Positions 49,660 through 57,964 of a stretch of DNA of 64,000 bases are shown in pieces (positions within the stretch are counted from its first letter, which is position 1; every line of letters starts with the position of its first letter). The position numbers and the translations under genes were made by a program. Under the pieces are notes generated by a model. The model was given only the letters and a program-made list of their open reading frames with translations, had not been told where the DNA came from and made no database searches. Location: assembly GCA_947501475.1 (NCBI GenBank), contig CANMWA010000010.1, forward strand, positions 124,001-188,000. The letters are read 5' to 3'. The stretch is from an uncultured Aquimarina sp. (GTDB lineage: Bacteria > Bacteroidota > Bacteroidia > Flavobacteriales > Flavobacteriaceae).

Positions 49660-52599
49660 TTAAAATCGAATAATATAATCGGTGAGATTTACAGAAGTAT
49701 CTAGATTCATTTTCTTGCGAACTCTAAAGCGTAACGATTCTATTCCTCTATACGAGATCCCCATAAGAGGAGCTATTTCTTTACTGGATAGATTCAATTT
49801 CAAATAGGCGCATAATCTAATCTCTCTATGATTAAGGTCTGGGTATTCTTCTTTTAAACGTTCTAGTGAGTTATCGTGTATTTGGTTGAAATGTGTTTCA
49901 AAATGCTTCCAATTACTGTCTCCCTGTATTTGATCTTCTATAGATTTTAGAGTACCTCTTAATTGTTTTCTAATGTTGCCTTCAGATTGATTATAGATCT
50001 CATCTAGGTTTTTTTTGAGTTGTATTAATTGATTATCCATTTGAACCATTTGCATAGCCGATGATGCTAATTCTTTATTTCTGGATTCAAGGTTTTCTTT
50101 TAGAGATTTATTGTCTTTTTTAATTTTTTCATTTTTTGCCTTGAGTCTCTTTTCTTCGAATTTTATATTTTGTAGTTCGATTTCTCTTTTGTGCGCAGTT
50201 TTTAACTTCTTTATTCCTTTTTTACGTTGCTCATTTTTTAACCAAATAAAAGTGTAAATAACAAGAATAAGTAATATGCCGTATACAACAAACATTGGTA
50301 TGGATTTATACCAAGGCGGAGTGATTTTAAATTTAAAAGAAGCTTCTTTTCCAATTTTATTATACACGTTTTTTGATCTAACCTTAAAGGTATATTCTCC
50401 AGAGGGAAGAAAATTATATTCTTTTTGAGTTTTAGTACTCCAATCAGACCAATCATCGTCTAGACCTTCTAAATATGTTTGGTAGGTTACTGAATTTGAA
50501 TGTTGGTAAAAAGGGGCTACAAATGAAAAATTTAGTTTATTTAAGTTAAACGGTATAGGTTTAGATATAGAGTCTTTTCTTATACCAGTTACATAATCAT
50601 CAACATTACCATATATAGTAGAATCTTTTACAGTAACATTTCGTAATAACGTACTAAACTCTTTGTTATAATCCAACTTAGTGCTTTTGCTATAAATAAT
50701 CAATCCATTTTTAGAAGTAAAACCAATATCATTGTTTTCAAAAGTTATAAATTTTTCGAAAGCAGGAATGAGTTGTGTTTTTAATCTTTGAAAAGGAACA
50801 CGCTCTATGGTATGGTCACCATTGGGTGCAAAATCTATAATTCCTATATCATCATCTCTATCATATCCTTGAATGAAAAGTACTTTGTTTTCTGAAATAC
50901 TTGTCAGCCTTCGAACTAAGTTATGATTGGTCAATATACTTGTGTATTTGCTATTAACAATCATAGAATCTCTTTTCTTATCATAGTTATATATTCCTAG
51001 TTGCGTACCAAATAATTGATCATCATTTGTATCTAACAGACTAATAAATAAGTGACCTGGAAACCCTTTTTCTTGATCGTAAAGAGTGGTTTTTATAATA
51101 GTGTTAAAATCTGAATCAAATTCTAAATAAAAAACACCTTTATATCCATGAGATACCCATATAGTGTTGTCGGTGTCAAATACAATTTCTCTTGCAGTTT
51201 CATCAAAGCCATTGATTTTATTTCTTAATTTCCAAACTCCATTAATTTTTTCATATATGACTAATCCATTATATGTTCCTTGAAGTATTATATTATTTTT
51301 TTTAGGTATTTTTAAGAAATTCCAACCTCCTTTGATTTCACTTATTTGGACTGCTTCATTATTTTGAAGAATGAAGGATCCACTATGCGCTCCAATTAAT
51401 AGTTCATTATTAATGATAGATAAATTCCATATTTGTCCTTCTACTCCAGGAACTTGTTTGAATGTATCACTATAGTTTTCTTGAGGCCATTTACTATAAT
51501 ATAATCCGTTTGAAGTAGCAACATATAATGTGTTATTGTGTTGTTTTACATCATAGGTGGTACCATAAATCCCATCATCTTCTGATATGCTGTAAAAAGG
51601 AGATTTTAACTCAATATAACTAATGCTTCCTTCTAATGTTGCCCATAGGTTTTCGGATCCATCGATATATAGGTCTAGCACAGTATTGCTTAGAAGTTTA
51701 TTATCACGATTAAGTTTTTGTAAAAGATTTCCTTTTTTGTCTAAGAATATAATTCCATTATTAGTGGTTCCTATACAATATATTTCATTGTTTAAAAGAA
51801 TTCCGGAGGAGATATTGGTATTATAAAAATCAAAATGTTTGGTGTTTCCCCATGGCGTTAATGTTTTATTTTCTAACAGATGGATCCCATTCTTAGCTGT
51901 TATAAGCAAAAAAGAATCTCTACCATAAGGAAGTACGCGCTCTATTAAATAATTAGAAAGATAATCAGATGAATAAATTAACTCGATTTGATTATCATTG
52001 AGAGTATTTATGGTATTAGAGTTATCTATAAAATAGAGTTTATTATTAATTTTTGTAGCATGCTTTATTTCATTTTTGGGTTGAATACAATATATTTTAT
52101 TCTCTAAAATATTATATTTTAAAAATTGTTCATTGGTACAGAAATAGATATTGTTCTGAATTTCAAAAATTCCCCAAACCTGAGAGAAACCGGTACATTC
52201 TTCTGATAACAAATCATTTAATGAAGTATAGTAAATTTGATCGAAAGCATTTTTTGCTGTATACCCTATTTCGTTATTACTTCCAACATATACCCTAGAA
52301 CCATATGATAATAAAGAGCTTATTGGCGAGCGATTATTGGGCTGTAGTAGGATTTTCCATGAGGTGCCTGTAAATTCAAGTAGCCCATATTCATTGGCAA
52401 AATAAAGTAATCCTTTTGAATCTTGAGTGATATCAAAAGTTTTTGGTGCAGCTTTTCCGATTTCATTATTAGAGTAATTTCTAACTTCTGAAACTTTTTT
52501 CCATTGTTCTTGCGCATTTATATATGCAATAGAAAATAATATCAGTATTGATAATACTGTATTACGTCTTGTCTTTGTGTTTGTTAGGGGTATATACAT
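49660..52599 (-). CDS. propeller / Y_Y_Y / LuxR-type HTH membrane regulator
   Basis: A 979-residue one-component relative of the hybrid sensors that control PULs. After a signal anchor (about 10-28) come two-component-regulator propeller repeats (about 40-640), a Y_Y_Y domain (about 680-755; EYNFLPSGEYTFKVRSKN), one membrane helix (about 765-785), a long coiled coil (790-870) and a C-terminal LuxR-type HTH (LNHREIRLCAYLKLNLSSKE to RFRVRKKMN). No histidine kinase or receiver is present. The propeller would bind oligosaccharide in the periplasm and signal to the cytoplasmic HTH. A LacI-type palindrome sits 168 bases upstream. Confidence 0.85.
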   Translation of the reverse strand: MYIPLTNTKTRRNTVLSILILFSIAYINAQEQWKKVSEVRNYSNNEIGKAAPKTFDITQDSKGLLYFANEYGLLEFTGTSWKILLQPNNRSPISSLLSYGSRVYVGSNNEIGYTAKNAFDQIYYTSLNDLLSEECTGFSQVWGIFEIQNNIYFCTNEQFLKYNILENKIYCIQPKNEIKHATKINNKLYFIDNSNTINTLNDNQIELIYSSDYLSNYLIERVLPYGRDSFLLITAKNGIHLLENKTLTPWGNTKHFDFYNTNISSGILLNNEIYCIGTTNNGIIFLDKKGNLLQKLNRDNKLLSNTVLDLYIDGSENLWATLEGSISYIELKSPFYSISEDDGIYGTTYDVKQHNNTLYVATSNGLYYSKWPQENYSDTFKQVPGVEGQIWNLSIINNELLIGAHSGSFILQNNEAVQISEIKGGWNFLKIPKKNNIILQGTYNGLVIYEKINGVWKLRNKINGFDETAREIVFDTDNTIWVSHGYKGVFYLEFDSDFNTIIKTTLYDQEKGFPGHLFISLLDTNDDQLFGTQLGIYNYDKKRDSMIVNSKYTSILTNHNLVRRLTSISENKVLFIQGYDRDDDIGIIDFAPNGDHTIERVPFQRLKTQLIPAFEKFITFENNDIGFTSKNGLIIYSKSTKLDYNKEFSTLLRNVTVKDSTIYGNVDDYVTGIRKDSISKPIPFNLNKLNFSFVAPFYQHSNSVTYQTYLEGLDDDWSDWSTKTQKEYNFLPSGEYTFKVRSKNVYNKIGKEASFKFKITPPWYKSIPMFVVYGILLILVIYTFIWLKNEQRKKGIKKLKTAHKREIELQNIKFEEKRLKAKNEKIKKDNKSLKENLESRNKELASSAMQMVQMDNQLIQLKKNLDEIYNQSEGNIRKQLRGTLKSIEDQIQGDSNWKHFETHFNQIHDNSLERLKEEYPDLNHREIRLCAYLKLNLSSKEIAPLMGISYRGIESLRFRVRKKMNLDTSVNLTDYIIRF

Positions 52600-52766
52600 T
52601 TGGTTTTTAACAATCCAGTTTCTTGTTAAGGGTATGTCAAATTAACAAATAATAAATAAAGTATAAAGAAATGACTACCGATAGGTATACCAATAGTGTA
52701 AGTAAATTATTGGTTAGCAGTGTTTTTTTCAAAAATAACGCGATATGACACAGAGAAATCTGAAAA

Positions 52767-52780
52767 CGAAAACGTTTGAG
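52767..52780. promoter_or_regulatory. LacI-type operator upstream of the Y_Y_Y regulator (site 3 of 3)
   Basis: CGAAAACGTTTGAG shares CnnAAnCGTTTGnG with sites at 20318 and 43803. It lies in the 256-base gap between manA and the regulator gene, 168 bases upstream of the regulator start. It suggests that the LacI protein also controls the second regulator. Confidence 0.55.
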
Positions 52781-52855
52781 TGATTTTTTGTAATATACCA
52801 GTATTTCTATTTCATTATCGTGAATTATAATTGTTTATAAGAAAAGCTGATGGTT

Positions 52856-53827
52856 TTATATAGTAACTTCAATCACACGAGCAGATACAGAAACAAGAGT
52901 AAGGTGATTAAGGGCAGCCGGTATTAAAATAGTTTCTCCTTTGTTAAGTTGATATGATTTGTCATTGCATTCTAGCATCAGGCTTCCCTCTACACAAATA
53001 TAAATAACAAAAGAATCTATAGCGGTGTAGTCTTTAGTTAGTTTACTGTTTACAAGGATTAAGTTTGTTTTGAAATATTTTGTATGCACAAGTCTATTAG
53101 AAACATTCTTTTTGGTTTCGTATGTGGTTCTGTAACTATCACTTTTTTTATAGTCGATAGTTTCTAGTGCCATATCAGTATGTAATTCTCTTTTTTTACC
53201 AGTTTTGATATCGACTCTATCATAATCATAAATACGATAAGTAATATCAGATGTTTGTTGTATTTCTGCCAATAAAACCCCGGATCCGATGGCATGAATT
53301 CTACCTGTCGGAATATAAAAGGTGTCTCCAGTTGTTACTTTTTCGGTATTAAGAATATCAGGAAGTGTAGCATTATCAAGATGTTTTGTAAATATATCTT
53401 TTTCTACTTCTTGATTGAAACCAATGATTAATTCTGCATTGTCATCCGCTTGCATAACATACCACATTTCATTTTTCCCAAATGAGTTATGTCGTTCTTT
53501 TGCTAAAGAATCATTAGGATGAACTTGTATAGATAAAGGTGTTTTTGCATCAATAAATTTTATAAGTAATGGGAAATCTTTTCCAAAACTATCATATACC
53601 TTTTGCCCTAAAAAATCTCCTTTAAATTTTTGTATTAATTGCTTTAATGTAAATCCTTTAAGATCTCCATCAGAAACCTCAGTTTCATCATTGTGTACAT
53701 CAGAAATCTCCCAGGACTCTCCAATATTTTCTCCAGTATATTTTTTATGCAAGATGGTTTTTAGTTTATCACCACCCCAAATACGATGTTTATATATGGA
53801 GTTAAATTTTAAAGGATATAATATCAT
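52856..53827 (-). CDS. manA: mannose-6-phosphate isomerase, class I
   Basis: Interconverts mannose 6-phosphate and fructose 6-phosphate; cytoplasmic zinc enzyme of the cupin fold. The 323-residue product shows the short class I pattern: FNSIYKHRIWGG near the start, ESWEISDVHNDE, the zinc ligands in IQVHPNDSLAKERH, and IPTGRIHAIGSG. It lies 10 bases after the sulfatase gene and is the last gene of the minus-strand locus, hinting that mannose, or another sugar entering at this point, is released from the substrate. Confidence 0.92.
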   Translation of the reverse strand: MILYPLKFNSIYKHRIWGGDKLKTILHKKYTGENIGESWEISDVHNDETEVSDGDLKGFTLKQLIQKFKGDFLGQKVYDSFGKDFPLLIKFIDAKTPLSIQVHPNDSLAKERHNSFGKNEMWYVMQADDNAELIIGFNQEVEKDIFTKHLDNATLPDILNTEKVTTGDTFYIPTGRIHAIGSGVLLAEIQQTSDITYRIYDYDRVDIKTGKKRELHTDMALETIDYKKSDSYRTTYETKKNVSNRLVHTKYFKTNLILVNSKLTKDYTAIDSFVIYICVEGSLMLECNDKSYQLNKGETILIPAALNHLTLVSVSARVIEVTI

Positions 53828-53837
53828 TTTTTAGTAT

Positions 53838-55601
53838 TTATTGATTGTACTTAATTTTTATGGCTTTTAAGGTCATTACAGAATCTTTGGCAATCTCTGT
53901 AGCGTATATTTTGAGGGTACTAATACCTTTTTCTAAATTTGAATTTCCAATTTTAATAGTTCCCCAAGTTCTTTCATACACTTCTTTGCGTTTAATTCTG
54001 TCTGGACTAAATAGTGCTTTACCATGAAAAGAAGTGTTTATCTTGTTTTTAATCTCTTTTTTCTGAATCTGAATTGCAATTTCTGATCCTAACTGTGATT
54101 CATTACAATTATATAAAATTTCAAAAGAATAGCTACCTCTTTTATTTATTTTAATATCTAATTTAATAGTATCTTTTTTTGAATCCCACTGTGTGATCCA
54201 ATCATTTGCCCAACCTTGGACTCCATAATATTTTAGTCCATCACCTAAATTAAATTCATGGGCTTCAATTAAAGTTTCTGGTGCTTCTTTATATCCTATA
54301 GAAATAGGAGTTCTTTTTACACCTTCTCGATATACTTTTTTGATCCATTGATCGTATTTTTGAAGCATAGTGTTTGAAATTCGTGGTAACGAATCAAAAA
54401 TATCGGTGATTTGATTAGGATCTTTTCTCATATCATATAAAGTGGTATCATCTTTTTTAAGTACAAGACGATATTGATTGTTTCTAACACTCCCTGGTAT
54501 TTCATTCCAGTTTAAACCCGACCAGTGCGAAAAGATATAGCGATCTTCTACTGCAACATTAACTCCTAATAGCTGAGAAGAAATATCCATGCCATCTATA
54601 GAAGTACTATCTTTTATTTGAATACCACATAGATTAGATAGGGTAGGGAGTATATCGATATGAGCAGCTATGGTTTCTATTTTTTTTCCTGAGGCAATTT
54701 TTCTTGGCCATCTAACAAAAAATGGAACTCTGGTACCACCTTCATCATTAGTTGCTTTTATCCCTTTCATGTTATCATTATATCGTTTCCCATTAGGGCC
54801 GTTATCAGACATGAAAATAACAATTGTATTTTCTGAAAGATGTTCTTGATCAATCACACTAAGAATCCTTCCGAAGTTATCATCCATATTCTCACACATA
54901 CCATAAATACATGCATCTTTATCGTTTAAACCTTTTGCTTTGTATTTGTCAAAATAGCGATCCGGTACCTGAAAAGGGCTATGCGGCGCATTATAAGGAA
55001 TATAACATAAGAAAGGTTTTTCTCTATTGTTCTTAATAAAGCTGATTGCTGCATCTGTAAAAACATCTGTAATAAATCCTTTAGTTTTAACAGGTTGATC
55101 ATTAATATTCTTAAGGGTTGTGTCAAAATAATTATTCCAATGTCCAGCTGTGAACCCTAAAAATTCATCAAATCCTTGTCCTTTGGGGTTTTCTGGATAT
55201 TGCGCTCCGTTATGCCATTTTCCAAAAATGCCTGTAGCATATCCCGCACCTTTAAATAGTTCTGCTATTGTAATCGTTTCAGAACGCATTACTTCATCTC
55301 TATTAGTAACACTCCATGCGCCAGTACTAATTGCCCATTTACCAGATAACAAACTTGCACGGGTAGGAGCACAAACAGGAGACACAAAAAAACGCTCTAA
55401 ACTTGTGCTTTCAGTTTTAAATTGATCTATACTAGGAGTTTCTAAATATGAATTGTGATGAGTTGATAAATCCCCCCACCCCTGATCATCTGCCATGACA
55501 ATGATAACATTTGGGCGTGCTGATTTTTCTGGTTTAGAATCTTTGCATGAAATTAAAATTAAGATGCAGCATATTTTTAAAAATAGCAGATTAGGGTTCA
55601 T
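53838..55601 (-). CDS. sulfatase (S1 family) lipoprotein
   Basis: Removes sulfate esters from a glycan. I start at the ATG at 55601 because it begins directly with a lipoprotein signal (C19 in LISC) and avoids overlapping the upstream gene; the longer in-frame ATG at 55655 would not. The 587-residue enzyme has the metal site MADDQGWGD (D38, D39), the formylglycine signature CAPTR (C77) and SDNGPNG with its calcium ligands, and an extra C-terminal beta-rich domain of about 110 residues. A sulfatase-maturating enzyme must exist elsewhere. It is 11 bases after the small-subunit gene; the substrate is a sulfated algal glycan by inference. Confidence 0.92.
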   Translation of the reverse strand: MNPNLLFLKICCILILISCKDSKPEKSARPNVIIVMADDQGWGDLSTHHNSYLETPSIDQFKTESTSLERFFVSPVCAPTRASLLSGKWAISTGAWSVTNRDEVMRSETITIAELFKGAGYATGIFGKWHNGAQYPENPKGQGFDEFLGFTAGHWNNYFDTTLKNINDQPVKTKGFITDVFTDAAISFIKNNREKPFLCYIPYNAPHSPFQVPDRYFDKYKAKGLNDKDACIYGMCENMDDNFGRILSVIDQEHLSENTIVIFMSDNGPNGKRYNDNMKGIKATNDEGGTRVPFFVRWPRKIASGKKIETIAAHIDILPTLSNLCGIQIKDSTSIDGMDISSQLLGVNVAVEDRYIFSHWSGLNWNEIPGSVRNNQYRLVLKKDDTTLYDMRKDPNQITDIFDSLPRISNTMLQKYDQWIKKVYREGVKRTPISIGYKEAPETLIEAHEFNLGDGLKYYGVQGWANDWITQWDSKKDTIKLDIKINKRGSYSFEILYNCNESQLGSEIAIQIQKKEIKNKINTSFHGKALFSPDRIKRKEVYERTWGTIKIGNSNLEKGISTLKIYATEIAKDSVMTLKAIKIKYNQ

Positions 55602-55612
55602 ATATTTTCTAT

Positions 55613-56236
55613 TTACAACGACCAGGCATTTCCTATTCGAGATACTGGGATACAAGGCTCATATTTTCCTGGTATGGGATCATAACTAAGTACTTGTTCT
55701 CCTATATATTCTGAAGTATAGAACCCTAATAAAGTAAAACTGCGAATGGTTATTAGGAATTTGTATATTAGAAACACTTCCATTTCAGATGGTAGTACCT
55801 CTTCTACATCCAACCCTATAAGCCTGAAAATATACTCTTCTCTTTCTTTAGAGGTATTAAAATATGTTTTTAGAAGTTCGAGACATTCCTCTTTAGTCGC
55901 TTTTACAGATTCTTTTTCATACTTTTTCTGATATGCTTTTTCAAATATTTTCCATCCATTTAATACATGTTCTTTCTCTTCATCTATGACTACAGTATTT
56001 AAGATTTTATCTATGAATTGTGGTATCGCTAAATCTAATGCTCCTGGTAGGTTTGTAGTTGGTAAAATTATATCTGACAAATAACTAACAAACATCTTTT
56101 GTGTGTCATTTAAAAATACAGGTTGCCAATCTGGCTCTTTTGCAGTACATGAGTTTAAGACACTTACAAGCGATGGCATAGCAATACTATAGCCTAGACC
56201 TAATGCTAGATTTTTTATAGCTTTTCTTCTATCCAT
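55613..56236 (-). CDS. gluconate 2-dehydrogenase subunit 3 family protein (Tat-type small subunit)
   Basis: The small partner of the adjacent GMC dehydrogenase. I start at the ATG at 56236 since the product then opens with a twin-arginine-like signal (MDRRKAIKNLALGLGYS) ending in a lipobox-like LNSC, and starts 7 bases after the GMC stop. The 207-residue body has the family's helical pattern (FVSYLSDIILPTTNLPGA). In related sugar dehydrogenases the small subunit carries the Tat signal that exports the whole FAD complex. It overlaps no neighbour. Confidence 0.85.
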   Translation of the reverse strand: MDRRKAIKNLALGLGYSIAMPSLVSVLNSCTAKEPDWQPVFLNDTQKMFVSYLSDIILPTTNLPGALDLAIPQFIDKILNTVVIDEEKEHVLNGWKIFEKAYQKKYEKESVKATKEECLELLKTYFNTSKEREEYIFRLIGLDVEEVLPSEMEVFLIYKFLITIRSFTLLGFYTSEYIGEQVLSYDPIPGKYEPCIPVSRIGNAWSL

Positions 56237-56243
56237 GACTGTA

Positions 56244-57962
56244 TCAATTAAATTTCTTTTGTTTAAACTGTTCAATTGCATGATTAGCCGCTCTTGCGGT
56301 AATTGCCATATAGGTTAGTGATGGATTTTGCGATGCCGAAGAAGTCATACAGGCACCATCGGTAATATATACATTAGGTACTGCGTGCATTTGATTATTT
56401 CCATTTAAAACTGAAGTTTTAGGATCTCTACCCATTCTTGCTGTACCCATCTCATGAATACCATTACCAGGAAAACATGGTTCATGATAACCTTCTACAT
56501 CTTTAAACCCAGCTGCTTCTAACATAGCCACAGCTTGTTGTTCTGCATCTTTACGCATTTCCATCTCATTTTCTTTGTATTCACAATCAAAAGTAAGGGT
56601 AGGTAGCCCCCATTTATCTATTTTGGTATAATCCAGAGTTACTTTGTTTTCGTGATATGGTAAGCATTCGCCAAAACAATTAATTCCGATTTTCCAATGC
56701 CCAGGTTTTAATAATTCTTCTTTTAGTTCTTTTCCAAAACTCATTTCTCCTACGGCTCTTGTCCAATCGGTTCTACTGGCTCCACCTTGCATACCATATC
56801 CTCGCACAAAATTCTTTTGCTCACTTTTTTTATCGATATTTCTAAATCTGGGAACAAAGAAACCTGCGGGTTTTCGACCTTTGTAATAATCTTCTAAATG
56901 GCTGTCTGATTTTGCAGTAGCACCTACTTTAAAATGATGATCCATTAGATTATGGCCCAATTCACCACTATCATTTCCTAAGCCATTAGGAAAACGCTCT
57001 GATTTTGATTGTAATAGTACCGAAGTTGTAGCTATCGCTGAGGCACAACAAAAAATCACTTTTGCATAGAACTCTAACTTTTCATGAGTTTCGGTATCTA
57101 TGACACGAACTCCGATAGCCATTTTTTTCTTTTCATCATACATGATTTCATGAACAATAGAGTTTGGTCGTAGTGTCATATTTCCTGTGCGTTCTGCTGC
57201 AGGTAATGTAGATGAATTACTACTAAAATAAGCCCCAAAAGGACATCCTCGAATACAACGATTTCTGAATTGACAACTGCCACGGCCATCTCTGCCTTCG
57301 GGGGCTGTAAGATTAGCAACTCTGCTATTAATTACTTTTCTATCGGTAAATGTTTTTGCAATTTCATCTCTAAATTCTTCTTCTACACAGTTTAAAGGGA
57401 TAGGAGGGGTAAAAATGCTATCAGGCAGTTGTGGTAATCCTTCTGCTTTACCACTAATACCAATATATTGTTCTACTTTGTCGTACCAAGGTTCTAGGTC
57501 TTTATACCGAATGGGCCAATCTACTCCATGACCATCTTTTTTATTCGCTTCAAAATCTAAATCACTCCAACGAAATGACATACGTGCCCACATTAAGGAT
57601 TTTCCACCTACATGATATCCACGAATCCAATCAAATCTCTTTTTTTCATTGTAAGGATGTTCTAGATCATTTACGAACCAATGTTTACTAGCTTCTCCTG
57701 TAGTATATCCTGTACGCTCTTGCTTTGATTGTTGTATACGGTCTTGTGCAGTAGCGAGGCCACGATTCTCATAATCCCAAGGATCATCGTGCATTGTTGG
57801 GTAATCTTCGATATGTTTTACCATACGCCCTCGTTCAAGTACCAATGTTTTAAGCCCACCTTCGCAAAGTTCTTTGGCAGCCCAACCACCGGTTATGCCA
57901 GTACCAATAACAATAGCATCGTATTGATTTTGCATAGATGATTTTTGTGTATTGTTATTCAT
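56244..57962 (-). CDS. GMC family FAD-dependent oxidoreductase (sugar dehydrogenase large subunit)
   Basis: Oxidises a sugar or alcohol with FAD. The 572-residue protein starts at ATG 57962, two bases after the upstream stop (a TTG at 57968 is the alternative). It has the dinucleotide motif DAIVIGTGITGG, a cysteine-rich segment (CQFRNRCIRGCPFGAYFSS) as in gluconate/glucoside dehydrogenases, the active-site HEMGTARMG and the GMC C-terminal motif DGACMTSSASQNP. It lacks its own signal peptide, consistent with export by hitch-hiking on the Tat small subunit. A glycoside 3-dehydrogenase is one possibility; the substrate is not known. Confidence 0.9.
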   Translation of the reverse strand: MNNNTQKSSMQNQYDAIVIGTGITGGWAAKELCEGGLKTLVLERGRMVKHIEDYPTMHDDPWDYENRGLATAQDRIQQSKQERTGYTTGEASKHWFVNDLEHPYNEKKRFDWIRGYHVGGKSLMWARMSFRWSDLDFEANKKDGHGVDWPIRYKDLEPWYDKVEQYIGISGKAEGLPQLPDSIFTPPIPLNCVEEEFRDEIAKTFTDRKVINSRVANLTAPEGRDGRGSCQFRNRCIRGCPFGAYFSSNSSTLPAAERTGNMTLRPNSIVHEIMYDEKKKMAIGVRVIDTETHEKLEFYAKVIFCCASAIATTSVLLQSKSERFPNGLGNDSGELGHNLMDHHFKVGATAKSDSHLEDYYKGRKPAGFFVPRFRNIDKKSEQKNFVRGYGMQGGASRTDWTRAVGEMSFGKELKEELLKPGHWKIGINCFGECLPYHENKVTLDYTKIDKWGLPTLTFDCEYKENEMEMRKDAEQQAVAMLEAAGFKDVEGYHEPCFPGNGIHEMGTARMGRDPKTSVLNGNNQMHAVPNVYITDGACMTSSASQNPSLTYMAITARAANHAIEQFKQKKFN

Positions 57963-57964
57963 AA

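Noticed and set aside
55602..55655. Upstream ATG at 55655 for the sulfatase
   Set aside because: The extra 18 residues overlap the small-subunit gene and hide a proper lipoprotein signal that starts at 55601.
56237..56281. Upstream start at 56281 for the gluconate 2-dehydrogenase subunit 3 gene
   Set aside because: It would overlap the GMC gene; the ATG at 56236 opens directly with the twin-arginine-like signal.
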